From Chryseosolibacter sp964493505 (lineage in GTDB: Bacteria > Bacteroidota > Bacteroidia > Cytophagales > Cyclobacteriaceae): a stretch of DNA of 64,000 bases. The stretch lies in NCBI GenBank assembly GCA_964493505.1, contig CAZBNP010000019.1:1-64000 (forward strand), read 5' to 3'. The notes below the pieces were generated by a model. The model saw only the letters and a list, made by a program, of their open reading frames with translations, made no database searches and had not been told where the DNA came from. The position numbers were made by a program, and so were the translations under genes. Every line of letters begins with the position of its first letter. Position 1 is the first letter of the stretch. Positions 7,817 through 16,775 of the stretch are shown piece after piece.

Positions 7817-10800
7817 TCAAATTTTGATGATCTTCCCAAAGTAAACCTTCTGCTCCCCTTCGCTGTAGATATAAAGCTGGTAATAATAAACCCCACCGGA
7901 AAGGGGACGGCCATCACTCGCGGTACTGTTCCAGGTGATAGTGTTCAATCCAATATGAAAGTCCTCGGCAAGGCCGCGCTGCTCTGCCACTAGACGGCCG
8001 TTAACAGTGGAGACGCGTAGTTCGTAGAATGTCGGTACCGCCGACCCCCCCGTCACCAATACGTCAAAACTCGTCTGCCACGAGAACGGATTCGGATAAG
8101 CGCTGGTAACGACGAGGCGCTGTTCACGGTCAACACGGAACCGAATCTCATAGGGAAGCTCTCCCGCCGCATTTCCACTGCCATCCTCGGCATTGACACG
8201 AAGCCGGTACTCACCTGTCGGGAGATCGCGTGGTGTGAACAGGACCTTGAAATCCGAAATATCCGTGGCAGGGTACCAACGCACGTCGTTTTGACGAAAA
8301 TAAACCGATTCAAACCCACACACATCCAGAGCGCAGGGGTGTGCCATGAAAATCTTCACACCCACCGTGTCGGTCTTAGGCATGAATGTATTCTCATCCC
8401 ACATCCGGATCAGGATAGCAGGATTGGCAGATACAAAATCGTTGTCGCGGAGATATCGTCCGTCGAAGGTGACATCCAGCACCGGGGCAGACCGGTCGAT
8501 CAACACATTCACGTATTCCGGTAGAAAGACGAGGTTATTGTCAAACTTGGTCTCCGGAATGATCCGTGGATTTACGAACACCTGCAGGTCGTTCAGTCCA
8601 CCTCTTCCAATCGTGTTGACCGGGATCGTAAACAGGGTGGAATCGCCAGGTGGCGGCGCACTTATCCTGAACGACGAAGAGAAGGCATCGCGCACATGAT
8701 TCACCAGGTCGAACCGTACAAGGAGAGAATCGCGGAACACCTTATCGCTTACATTGACAAAACCGAAGTCACTGTAGACGATCTCACCCTCACTGACGAC
8801 TGGCTGATGCGCACCACTGCGATGATATATCATCCCCTCCGCGAATGGCTCGTATAACACAAGCCACTTCGCAAGTTGTACAGCCGTAAGGTTAAGGTCG
8901 TCTGACATCTCAAATTGCATTCTGATATAGGGGTAGGCAATCGCATCAACGAAGGAAATATCCTCCTCCGCATGAACGCCGGTTTTGAGAATATCTTCAG
9001 CACCATCAGCGGTGACGCCGATCACACTAAAACTGAAACCATCCACTTCCTCAACTTCCGATACCTGCGTGACGAGTTTCTCCCAGCGCTGTGCCGGCCC
9101 GATCAGTCCCGATGATATCGATCCATTTGTAAAGCGACCTGCGATTGTACGGTCGACATCGACGGAGCCTTGTGCGGCATGATGTATCTCCGCCGTGCCG
9201 GCAGCCGATCCCTTCCGCCCGAATATCACCATAGCATCACCATTCTGAAACACCGCCAGCTGCTCGCCGGAAATTCCCAACTCCTGAAGCTTCTGCTTCG
9301 CTACCGCAGGCCATTGCGCATAGCCGGCATTGCCAAAATTGAACAGCATAACCGTATCGCCCGCGGCAATGTTGTCGATATACCGGATCAGGTCGTCGTC
9401 ATTGCCGGTAACAAGTTCCTGTGGTGTGAAGCTGTTAATCACGTAAGGTTCACGTCCACATAGCAGCCGCCGTCCGCCATACTGATACAGCAGTTCGTAC
9501 CACTTGAAGTAAATACCCGGATACGGCTGGGTAGACCTCCGGTCGAATGCAACGAGATTGATCGTGTTGTCGCGGCACCTACCCTGTTCGTGAAGCAGGT
9601 TAAACTCAACTCCATTGATGCGGAGGGAAACTGAATCAAGTGGTTTCGATGCCGATGAAGCGAATGTTCTGATCGCCAGGTCGCTCGCCGTCTCTTCGAA
9701 TTCCAGACGTCGTATCGCGGGGTCACTCACAAGACCAACCGCAGGATTCTTTTCATACTGCTGAAAATGCAGTTGTGCCCATCCCTCCGGCCCGCCGTCA
9801 ATATAGCTGAAGGAGCTGATGTTCCATTCCCGACTCTCGTCGTCGAGCGGATTGGCGATCCGTGTGCGCCAGAAATATACCGTCGAATCTTCTGCCGGCA
9901 GCCGCAAGGACTGTCGGGCAAGTACCGGGGCACTGATGGAAAAGCGCTGCTTAAAGGAACTATCAAAATTTCGCGTCGTATCAATCTCGAGTATAAAGTC
10001 GCGGGCGGCAGACGAAGGGTCTGTGAACTGAAACGCCAGTGACACATCACGCCGGGCAACGATCGCGTTGTTGTAGGGGAAAAGATTGCGAGTGCTGTTG
10101 AGTGCAATGAAGTACTCAAACGTTGCGATATTGTTCTCCTCGTTCAGTTCCTCTATCAGGTTATCAGCGTCAACGTGAACAGTAAATATATTGATACCAT
10201 AGCCGCTGATAGCAGGGTTCCTGATTGTCATGCTAACGACGTCTTCGTATAATATTGACGGAATGATGGTGTCGTATTCAAGTAGTTGTCCTCCGCCATA
10301 CTCCCTTCGAATGTTGACTCGTATATTTTCCGGGCGGGCGATGCCGTAGTTCCGGATGGGGATCTCTATCCTGAATGAATCGGAAAACGCGGTGACAGGC
10401 TCATCCGTGAACGACCTGATCGCAAAATTTTCCTGTATTGGCACATAGTCCGGCTTTGCCGCGCCAAAGATCGGAATGACAGGGTCGCCGAGTAACACCA
10501 TCTGCTGAGCCTGTGAAACCTGCGACGCCGATGAACCATACGCTTGCAGGAAACGAATGGCAACTTCCCGCTGAACAACTCCGGCTCCTTTGCTGATAAA
10601 AAGTGAATCAGCGAAAGCAACATCGTAGAATGTCGAAGCATACGCCTGGAGGTTGTACAGCAACCCATAAGCACTGTGAGCGATAAAACCGATAGCTCCC
10701 TTGTCAGGGGTCATGACCCAGTTTTCGCCGATGATGCTAGTGTTCAGGAAAAATGAGCCGGCATCACAACCATTCATAAACATGAATGGATATTTCTTTG

Positions 10801-12709
10801 CATTGTTATAGCCCAGAACGGGATCGCTGACAAAGCCAATATCGAAGTCGGTTGTAGTCGGTGCCGAGTGACCGAAGAACGTAATCATCCCTACGCCGCG
10901 GTTCACCTCATCCGCGATATTGATCAGTTTGATGTTGGTAGATCGTTTCGCGATGGCTTGAACGCGGCCGCCGAGGTAGAGATCTTCAGCCACAGCCTGA
11001 TAGCTTTCGAGGATTTGTCTGAACAACAACGGTTCGCTCTCTTCTATACCCCCGCTCAGGTGGAGAATCTTCTTGCGGCTCAGGTCGGTATAGGCGCGCG
11101 CGTCATGCTCTTTCACCTTGTTGAGATAAGTCGCCACGTCTTCGGGCTTGTTTGCCGTGAGTCTTCCCGTTGCCACAGCCGGAACATTCCCGCTGGTGAG
11201 GCCTGTGCTAAATAACATATCAGACGCCGGGAACCCTGCCGTAGGAACAAGGTCACGGTACACTGTAAACGCATTGGGATTGCGCCAGTAACCATAATTG
11301 ACAGTGAGCCCCTTCCCTATCAGGAACAAATAGTCGGGGAGCTTTTCCGTAGCACAAAACCGGAGAAACTGATAAATGGCGCGCGGTGAGGTCTCGCCAT
11401 AGTTGAACTGATCGTAAAGCTGGCCAATATTCAATACCAGGGTATCGTAGCCACCTCCTTCCGGGTGATTGCGGTATGCTGCGAATGCTTTCACCGGATC
11501 GGCATAACCCGATGCAGCACGGCGCAGCAACGGATGGGTGATGACGACGTAGTTGAACGATGAAGGATCGAGCGGACGAAAGGTAACGTTCTTTACGGAC
11601 GACACAAGGGTGACCTCCGACGTGACAAGAACTTTTCTGCTGTCACCATCGCGATCAACGACCGCATGCAGGGTTCCATTCGACGTTGATGCTATACGCA
11701 CCGGCGACGCGGGGTCTGTGACATCAAACACACGGCTTTCCGGGGGGGCGTCTTCGATCTCCAGCAAGGAAGGTTCTTGTCCTGCACGCAAGGTGAAGAT
11801 CGCAGCAGTACCCGACAGGGTAGTCTTCTGTGGGAAAACAAGCCGGACATAACCCGTGCTGACGCGATCGGGACCACTCGCGCCCGTCACCCGCACGGTG
11901 ATGGAACAGTTGCCACCCGCGTCAATATCAGTCCATTCGAGTACCCCGCTATACACATGCGAATCGAATCCCTGAAATGACACCCTCGACAGCAGTCGGT
12001 TGCCCGCCAGGATCTCTACATCGTGATTCATCGGCCCGCGGCCGGTCAGCATTACTTCCAGCGTCGGCTTACCGGAAGACGGCGATGTATCGATGACGTT
12101 GCTGATCGTGTAGTCAGCCTGCTGACCTTGAAGGATCTGTACACTCATCCACCCTTCCCCTTTGTCGAAAGTGGACAACAATGCGTTGCCGTAATCGACG
12201 CCACCGGAATACGACTGAGTCATGACAAGCAATCTTTCCGCATAGTGAAAGGTTTCGGGATTCAGCCCTTGCGATTCCCGCTCGTAAGTTCGCATGCGTT
12301 TGCCGGGAGATGAACCGACTGTCAAAAAATAAGCGGAGGTGTCGCTATACAGATTGTAATAACGATGTGGCTGATGAGCCGGGTCTGAATACAGCGTCGA
12401 ATCAAGCGTACCATCATTCCTGCGCCCGTAGAATTCGACGTAATCGCCGGGATCAAAAATACCGTCACCCTCTCCTTCTATGTAAATTGCCTGCTCGGTA
12501 CCGCGGTGAAACAACCGGAAGCCGCGGGGGTCTGAGGCAACATCAAAGCCTTCTTGTTGAAGAGACTGATACGGGATCCTGTAAAGCCCATCTCTTCCAA
12601 CCGAAATCTTGATGTACGTCCGGGAGTAGTCAATCCATTCGTTTCCATTTTGCCCCAGGGCGCACACTGCAAGAAACAATGGCAATAATGCTGAAACCAG
12701 GCGTTTCAT
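7817..12709 (-). CDS. C25 (gingipain/PorU-type) cysteine peptidase, T9SS-sorted; PorU2-like
   Basis: A 1630-residue secreted protein. It has a signal peptide (1-19), an N-terminal beta-rich region with GDGIFDPGDYVEFYGRRNDG (typical of PorU-class proteins), a peptidase C25 domain with catalytic His614 (TFFGHSAP) and Cys648 (FMNGCDAG), several Ig-like/CARDB-like repeats (EELNEENNIATFEYF and a later KFDNNLVFL), and a C-terminal type A sorting domain from about 1540 (YPNPFSWQTSFD ... GGVYYYQLYI). PorU is the T9SS sortase that removes sorting domains and attaches cargo to lipopolysaccharide. At 1600 residues this is longer than classical PorU (about 1100-1200) and fits the long form that annotation pipelines call PorU2. 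It could instead be a secreted gingipain-like protease. Monocistronic. Confidence 0.85.
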   Translation of the reverse strand: MKRLVSALLPLFLAVCALGQNGNEWIDYSRTYIKISVGRDGLYRIPYQSLQQEGFDVASDPRGFRLFHRGTEQAIYIEGEGDGIFDPGDYVEFYGRRNDGTLDSTLYSDPAHQPHRYYNLYSDTSAYFLTVGSSPGKRMRTYERESQGLNPETFHYAERLLVMTQSYSGGVDYGNALLSTFDKGEGWMSVQILQGQQADYTISNVIDTSPSSGKPTLEVMLTGRGPMNHDVEILAGNRLLSRVSFQGFDSHVYSGVLEWTDIDAGGNCSITVRVTGASGPDRVSTGYVRLVFPQKTTLSGTAAIFTLRAGQEPSLLEIEDAPPESRVFDVTDPASPVRIASTSNGTLHAVVDRDGDSRKVLVTSEVTLVSSVKNVTFRPLDPSSFNYVVITHPLLRRAASGYADPVKAFAAYRNHPEGGGYDTLVLNIGQLYDQFNYGETSPRAIYQFLRFCATEKLPDYLFLIGKGLTVNYGYWRNPNAFTVYRDLVPTAGFPASDMLFSTGLTSGNVPAVATGRLTANKPEDVATYLNKVKEHDARAYTDLSRKKILHLSGGIEESEPLLFRQILESYQAVAEDLYLGGRVQAIAKRSTNIKLINIADEVNRGVGMITFFGHSAPTTTDFDIGFVSDPVLGYNNAKKYPFMFMNGCDAGSFFLNTSIIGENWVMTPDKGAIGFIAHSAYGLLYNLQAYASTFYDVAFADSLFISKGAGVVQREVAIRFLQAYGSSASQVSQAQQMVLLGDPVIPIFGAAKPDYVPIQENFAIRSFTDEPVTAFSDSFRIEIPIRNYGIARPENIRVNIRREYGGGQLLEYDTIIPSILYEDVVSMTIRNPAISGYGINIFTVHVDADNLIEELNEENNIATFEYFIALNSTRNLFPYNNAIVARRDVSLAFQFTDPSSAARDFILEIDTTRNFDSSFKQRFSISAPVLARQSLRLPAEDSTVYFWRTRIANPLDDESREWNISSFSYIDGGPEGWAQLHFQQYEKNPAVGLVSDPAIRRLEFEETASDLAIRTFASSASKPLDSVSLRINGVEFNLLHEQGRCRDNTINLVAFDRRSTQPYPGIYFKWYELLYQYGGRRLLCGREPYVINSFTPQELVTGNDDDLIRYIDNIAAGDTVMLFNFGNAGYAQWPAVAKQKLQELGISGEQLAVFQNGDAMVIFGRKGSAAGTAEIHHAAQGSVDVDRTIAGRFTNGSISSGLIGPAQRWEKLVTQVSEVEEVDGFSFSVIGVTADGAEDILKTGVHAEEDISFVDAIAYPYIRMQFEMSDDLNLTAVQLAKWLVLYEPFAEGMIYHRSGAHQPVVSEGEIVYSDFGFVNVSDKVFRDSLLVRFDLVNHVRDAFSSSFRISAPPPGDSTLFTIPVNTIGRGGLNDLQVFVNPRIIPETKFDNNLVFLPEYVNVLIDRSAPVLDVTFDGRYLRDNDFVSANPAILIRMWDENTFMPKTDTVGVKIFMAHPCALDVCGFESVYFRQNDVRWYPATDISDFKVLFTPRDLPTGEYRLRVNAEDGSGNAAGELPYEIRFRVDREQRLVVTSAYPNPFSWQTSFDVLVTGGSAVPTFYELRVSTVNGRLVAEQRGLAEDFHIGLNTITWNSTASDGRPLSGGVYYYQLYIYSEGEQKVYFGKIIKI

Positions 12710-12750
12710 TTTATATCAGTCCCCGCAGGTTAAGCATGCAATATAGGGGG

Positions 12751-12818
12751 TAAAGGGCAAGGGTAAAAGGCAAGGGCAATAGGCAAAGGGCAATAGGCAA
12801 AGGGCAATAGGCAAAGGG
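12751..12818. repeat. 14-bp tandem repeat array with degenerate flank
   Basis: Three perfect head-to-tail copies of CAATAGGCAAAGGG occupy 12777-12818. They are preceded from about 12751 by imperfect versions (TAAAGGGCAAGGG, TAAAAGGCAAGGG). The array lies between the divergent starts of the C25 peptidase gene (12709) and the sulfotransferase gene (12910), so a change in copy number would alter promoter spacing. It looks like slippage-born repeat DNA and encodes nothing. Confidence 0.9.
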
Positions 12819-12909
12819 CAAGTTGATAAAGCGGGAGCGGGTTGAAAGTTGATTCTACTGTATCAGCAAAATTGCCTTTTGCCAATTTGGCAACTATCTT
12901 CCCCACTCC

Positions 12910-13797
12910 ATGACCATCTCACAAACCCTCCGGTTCATCATGCGTATTGCCCGACACGGCCGGTTACGGCACAGTGGCTATGATTTCGCGGCAGAGCGGA
13001 GGCGGTTGCTCGACGAGATTCCCGGTATTGAAATCGCACAACGCAACAGGTGGCACAACCGCTCGCCGACCATTCGCGCGCTTGTCGCACAAGCTGCGTT
13101 TATCAAAAGCAGTCTGCATTTACGCGGAAGACACCTTTCGTCAGGTGGAAAATTGCTCTACGTCAGAATTCCAAAAGCCGCCAGCACCGCCCTGTGCGGC
13201 GCTGTGTTGCGCAGGCGGTTCCCCTTTCTGGAAGCGGGACCTGAACACATCAATGCGTTGGCCGACACCTGCCTTGAGACAACCACGCCGCCAGACGGGC
13301 AGGAAGTGTTCACGGTTGTCCGGAATCCGTTCGCAAGAATCGTTTCAGTGTACCGTGCATTTTTTGAAAACAACGGCGGCTACTTCCTGTACCAGGACTA
13401 TCTGTTCGGCATTATTCAGCGCGCATTCACTTTCCGTGAATTTGTAGAAACGGTCAGCATTATTCCCGACGCGCTAAAGGACCAGCATTTTCGTCCTCAA
13501 AATCGCCTGCTGGCTTTCTATGACAAACACAAGGTTGACGTGCATATCATCAGGCTGGAAGATACCGGTGTTCTGAACGAATACCTCGACACACATGGCC
13601 TGGCGATGGCAACCGGAGACGCGCCACGGCCATCATACAACTACAGCGCCTACTACGACCCGCAGGTACTCGAAACCGTCAGGGCAATTTATGAAGACGA
13701 TCTCGCGCGCTTCAAATACCATGAAGTTTACGATCATTTACGGTACACGACCGAACAGCGGGCTGTTCAGAACCGAACAAAATCGGGCGGTCGCTGA
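12910..13797 (+). CDS. sulfotransferase family 2-like protein
   Basis: A 295-residue protein with the two PAPS-binding signatures of Golgi-type carbohydrate sulfotransferases: the 5'-phosphosulfate loop KLLYVRIPKAASTAL (81-95) and the 3'-phosphate segment VVRNPFARIVSVYRAFF (136-152), with a later FRPQNRLLAF block. It should transfer sulfate from PAPS to a sugar or other hydroxyl acceptor in the cytoplasm; the acceptor is unknown. There is no signal peptide. No glycosyltransferase, PAPS-synthesis or capsule gene is next to it, so it is an orphan in this window, flanked by a repeat array, and may have been acquired by transfer. The ATG at 12910 is chosen because coding similarity begins soon after. 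Confidence 0.8.
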   Translation: MTISQTLRFIMRIARHGRLRHSGYDFAAERRRLLDEIPGIEIAQRNRWHNRSPTIRALVAQAAFIKSSLHLRGRHLSSGGKLLYVRIPKAASTALCGAVLRRRFPFLEAGPEHINALADTCLETTTPPDGQEVFTVVRNPFARIVSVYRAFFENNGGYFLYQDYLFGIIQRAFTFREFVETVSIIPDALKDQHFRPQNRLLAFYDKHKVDVHIIRLEDTGVLNEYLDTHGLAMATGDAPRPSYNYSAYYDPQVLETVRAIYEDDLARFKYHEVYDHLRYTTEQRAVQNRTKSGGR

Positions 13798-13859
13798 CGC
13801 GGATATCCGCCATAGAAAAATATTTTTCTTTCTGATAATCAATGCATTGTGTCAATAAA

Positions 13860-13889
13860 TTGTATTAACACCAGGTACTTTGTTATACA
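13860..13889 (+). promoter_or_regulatory. candidate promoter of the padR-pspC operon
   Basis: TTGTAT at 13860-13865 and TATACA at 13884-13889 are separated by 18 bp, a sigma-70-like arrangement. The second box lies inside the inverted repeat at 13874-13896, so binding there would block the promoter. The resulting leader to the padR ATG would be about 45 nt. Confidence 0.4.
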
Positions 13890-13896
13890 TAGTACC
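13874..13896. promoter_or_regulatory. candidate PadR operator (inverted repeat)
   Basis: GGTACT and AGTACC form perfect 6-bp arms around an 11-nt centre that itself contains matching TGT/ACA half-sites, giving the pattern GGTACTnTGTnnnACAnAGTACC. PadR-family regulators commonly bind ATGT...ACAT-type dyads in their own promoter. This site is 43 bp before the padR start and covers the proposed -10 box, as expected for autorepression. Confidence 0.6.
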
Positions 13897-13938
13897 AAAT
13901 TTGCGTTAAAGGAAATAGACGACAAAATAAGGTGAAGT

Positions 13939-14280
13939 ATGAATCTCGAAAACACGCAGGTACAAATGAGGAAGGGAATTCTGGAGTATTGCATCCTGCA
14001 TATTATTTCCCGCGGGGAGATTTATGCGTCGGATATGCTCGACGAATTGACGGCCGCGAGGATGATTGTTGTGGAAGGTACGCTCTATCCTCTGCTTACA
14101 CGCCTGAAGAACGCCGGTTTGCTTGAATACAAATGGATAGAATCCAAATCGGGTCCACCGCGCAAATATTACAAGCTGACTGACAAGGGTAGCAAATTCC
14201 TTCGCAATCTCACTGAAACGTGGGATGAACTTGTGCAGTCTACGCAAATGATCACCTTGAAATCCATCGCGAAAGCTTAA
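13939..14280 (+). CDS. PadR-family transcriptional regulator
   Basis: A 113-residue winged-helix protein of the short (PadR-s) class. The recognition region reads LEYCILHIISRGEIYASDMLDEL with the wing motif EGTLYPLLTRLKNAGLLEYKW, and the PRKYYKLTDKG strand typical of PadR follows. It has no C-terminal ligand domain. A purine-rich leader (AAGGTGAAGT) precedes the ATG. It is followed after 20 bp by the PspC-domain gene; this pairing is common in Bacteroidota and Firmicutes and suggests that PadR represses the membrane protein until an envelope or drug-like signal arrives. See the inverted repeat upstream. Confidence 0.92.
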   Translation: MNLENTQVQMRKGILEYCILHIISRGEIYASDMLDELTAARMIVVEGTLYPLLTRLKNAGLLEYKWIESKSGPPRKYYKLTDKGSKFLRNLTETWDELVQSTQMITLKSIAKA

Positions 14281-14300
14281 ACCCAGAGTCAATCATCGAT

Positions 14301-16103
14301 ATGAAAAAGAATATCAGCATCAACATCAGCGGAATCATCTTCCACATCGAGGAAGATGGCTATGATAATCTGAAGAAATACCTCGACTCGATCAACCGGT
14401 ACTTTTCAACGTTTGATGACAGCAGTGAGATACTGGCAGACATCGAAGGCCGGATTGCCGAGATATTTCTGTTGAAGTTGAACGAGGAGAAACAGGTCAT
14501 TACTTCCGACGACGTGAACGGATTGATCACTACGATGGGTAGTGTAAGCGACTTCCGGGCGGCGGAAGATATCTCGCAAGACGACACAACGGATAGAAGT
14601 ACGGGCGGTCGGGAAGACGAGCGTAGAGCGGGCGAGTCGAAAGCCTACGCTCCTTCCAAGCGATTATTCCGCGACCAGAAGCGCAAGATTCTAGGAGGTG
14701 TCTGCGCCGGACTCGGCAACTATTACAACATGGACCCTCTTTGGTTCAGGTTGCTGTTCGCAGCACTGTTGTTCGCCGCCGGATTCACCGTGGTGGTGTA
14801 CATATTGATGTGGATCATCGTGCCGGGTTCATATACCCTGGACGAATCCGACGCCGGCAAAAAAATGTTTCGCGATCCGCAAACCCGTATCATCGGGGGT
14901 GTGTCAGGTGGTATCGCTGCTTATTTCGGGATCGATACTGTGCTGGTGAGAGTGCTCTTCATCGCGCTGTGTTTCGCGGGAGGGCTTGGATTCTTTCTCT
15001 ACGTGATCCTATGGATCTGCCTTCCGGAAGCGCGTAGCCTTACCGATAAAATGCAAATGCAGGGGGAGCCTTTAACCCTCTCCAATATTGAATCTAACAT
15101 CAAAAAGAATCTCAATACGGGAGAGGGTGAACCGGAAAATACTTTCATCACTCTACTGCTACTCCCCTTCCGGATCATCGGTGGTGTTTTGAATGCCCTG
15201 GGCGCATTCATCAGACCGCTGGCAGACATTGCCCGGGTTTTGATCGGTGTCGTCTTCGTGCTTACAGGTGTTGCGCTCCTGGTCGCGGTCGTCGCAACCG
15301 GGGGTATGTTGCTGGGATTGTTTGCCGGCACTACATGGTTCCCCGAACTTCATGATCTGGGCATCCCTATGGATGTCATTATACGCGCCTTCCCGGCGTC
15401 GGTGGCATGGGCGGCAAGTGTGGCCTTGCTCATCCCAGGGATTTTTATCATCCTCCTCGGAGCATCCGTCGTGGCCGGACGCCTGGTTTTCAATGGTACT
15501 GCCGGGTGGGCGCTGTTCGCACTGTTTCTGATCAGTATTGGCGTGCTTGCGGTGGGAATACCTCGTATTGTCTATGCCTTCCACGAAGAGGGCTCGCACC
15601 GGGTAACCCGGCACTATAGCATCTCAGGAAAGTCCGCTGCTCTGAAACTCAGCGACCATCGTGCAAACTATCAGGTCATCGAACTGAGTCTGCGCGGCCA
15701 TAACGGTGGCGACTTCCGGCTCGAACAGCGATTCGAAGCTCAGGGTAGTAGTTATGACCAGGCCGTTGAAAACGCGAAGATGGTTGACTACACGGTGGCT
15801 TTTGAAGACTCGGTACTCACCTTCGACCGCGAGCTCCGGTTTAGGGAAGACGCGATCTTCCGGGCCCAGCGCCTGAACATGGTCCTGTATATTCCTTATG
15901 ATTTTCCATTTACCATGGACGACGGTATTGCCCGTCTCATCTCACAGCATGTTGACAGAGAGTACCTCCATGACTATACATGGAAGATAACCCGCGATGG
16001 GCTGGAGTGTATCGACTGCGGGGTTGAAGACAGTGAAACCAACCGCGATGACGAGCACGACGACGGCCTCGTGCACATATTGCGGCTTAACCAGCACCCC
16101 TGA
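14301..16103 (+). CDS. membrane protein with two PspC domains
   Basis: A 600-residue inner membrane protein. Residues 1-90 form a soluble HAAS-like domain (KKNISINISGIIFHIEEDGY ... ADIEGRIAEIF). Then come two PspC domains (120-178, KRLFRDQKRKILGGVCAGLG; 188-245, KKMFRDPQTRIIGGVSGGIA), each ending in a membrane hairpin, followed by about three further membrane segments (290-425) and a soluble C-terminal domain (430-600) with a late acidic segment. PspC is a membrane sensor/effector of phage-shock-type envelope stress responses. It is probably co-transcribed with and controlled by the adjacent PadR. No pspA or pspB gene is nearby. Confidence 0.88.
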   Translation: MKKNISINISGIIFHIEEDGYDNLKKYLDSINRYFSTFDDSSEILADIEGRIAEIFLLKLNEEKQVITSDDVNGLITTMGSVSDFRAAEDISQDDTTDRSTGGREDERRAGESKAYAPSKRLFRDQKRKILGGVCAGLGNYYNMDPLWFRLLFAALLFAAGFTVVVYILMWIIVPGSYTLDESDAGKKMFRDPQTRIIGGVSGGIAAYFGIDTVLVRVLFIALCFAGGLGFFLYVILWICLPEARSLTDKMQMQGEPLTLSNIESNIKKNLNTGEGEPENTFITLLLLPFRIIGGVLNALGAFIRPLADIARVLIGVVFVLTGVALLVAVVATGGMLLGLFAGTTWFPELHDLGIPMDVIIRAFPASVAWAASVALLIPGIFIILLGASVVAGRLVFNGTAGWALFALFLISIGVLAVGIPRIVYAFHEEGSHRVTRHYSISGKSAALKLSDHRANYQVIELSLRGHNGGDFRLEQRFEAQGSSYDQAVENAKMVDYTVAFEDSVLTFDRELRFREDAIFRAQRLNMVLYIPYDFPFTMDDGIARLISQHVDREYLHDYTWKITRDGLECIDCGVEDSETNRDDEHDDGLVHILRLNQHP

Positions 16104-16190
16104 CTCGTTCAAAATCAGCGGTATTTCATTTATTTTATACGCCACGCAACCTGTGGGTCGTTTTGAGCGTCCTGAATTTGAAACCTGTAA

Positions 16191-16775
16191 ATGGACTTGA
16201 CCATTCATCACTCGCGGGAAGACGATCTTATTGACGGATGCAGGCGTGGTAACCGCCACGCCCAGCAACGACTTTTTGACCGTTTTTCCTCCCGAATGTA
16301 TGGTATTTGCCTCCGGTATGTAAAAAATCCCATGCAGGCAGAAGATGTTCTGGTGATGGCTTTTACGAAAGTCTTCGAGAAAATTGACCAGTTTAAATCG
16401 GAAGGAAGCTTTGAAGGCTGGATCCGGCGGATTGTCGTGAATGAATCGCTCACCTCGCTCCGGAAAAGCCGTGCGATGATGATTGAGACCGATCTGGAGC
16501 ACGCTGAGTTCGAACCCGACTACAACAAACTAAGCGATCATCTCGAAGCCGACGACCTCCTGAAAATCATCGACCAGCTTCCGCCTGGTTACCGCGTGGT
16601 GTTCAACCTGTACGCGATCGATGGTTTCTCCCACAGGGAAATCGCCTCGCAGCTGGGCATCACCGAAAACACATCCAAGTCGCAGCTCAGCCGGGCGCGG
16701 AACTATCTCCAAAGGGTACTTGCGGAAACTGGCTGGGACAACCGAAAATCAAGCAATGATGAATCAACAACCTGA
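16191..16775 (+). CDS. ECF-type RNA polymerase sigma factor
   Basis: A 194-residue sigma-70 family protein with region 2 (RLFDRFSSRMYGICLRYVKNPMQAEDVLVMAF; residues about 27-60, continuing to EGWIRRIVVNESL) and region 4 (LPPGYRVVFNLYAIDGFSHREIASQLGITENTSKSQLSRAR; about 125-170). Regions 1 and 3 are absent, which defines the ECF class. The start at 16191 is ATG directly after CCTGTAA. The following gene starts inside its last codons (16756/16759 versus stop 16773-16775), so the products are translationally coupled, as is usual for a sigma/anti-sigma pair. Confidence 0.93.
   Translation: MDLTIHHSREDDLIDGCRRGNRHAQQRLFDRFSSRMYGICLRYVKNPMQAEDVLVMAFTKVFEKIDQFKSEGSFEGWIRRIVVNESLTSLRKSRAMMIETDLEHAEFEPDYNKLSDHLEADDLLKIIDQLPPGYRVVFNLYAIDGFSHREIASQLGITENTSKSQLSRARNYLQRVLAETGWDNRKSSNDESTT

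Noticed and set aside
16621..16755. upstream extension of the candidate anti-sigma gene
   Set aside because: The extension is simply the sigma factor sequence read in another frame; the ATG pair at 16756/16759 is the natural start.
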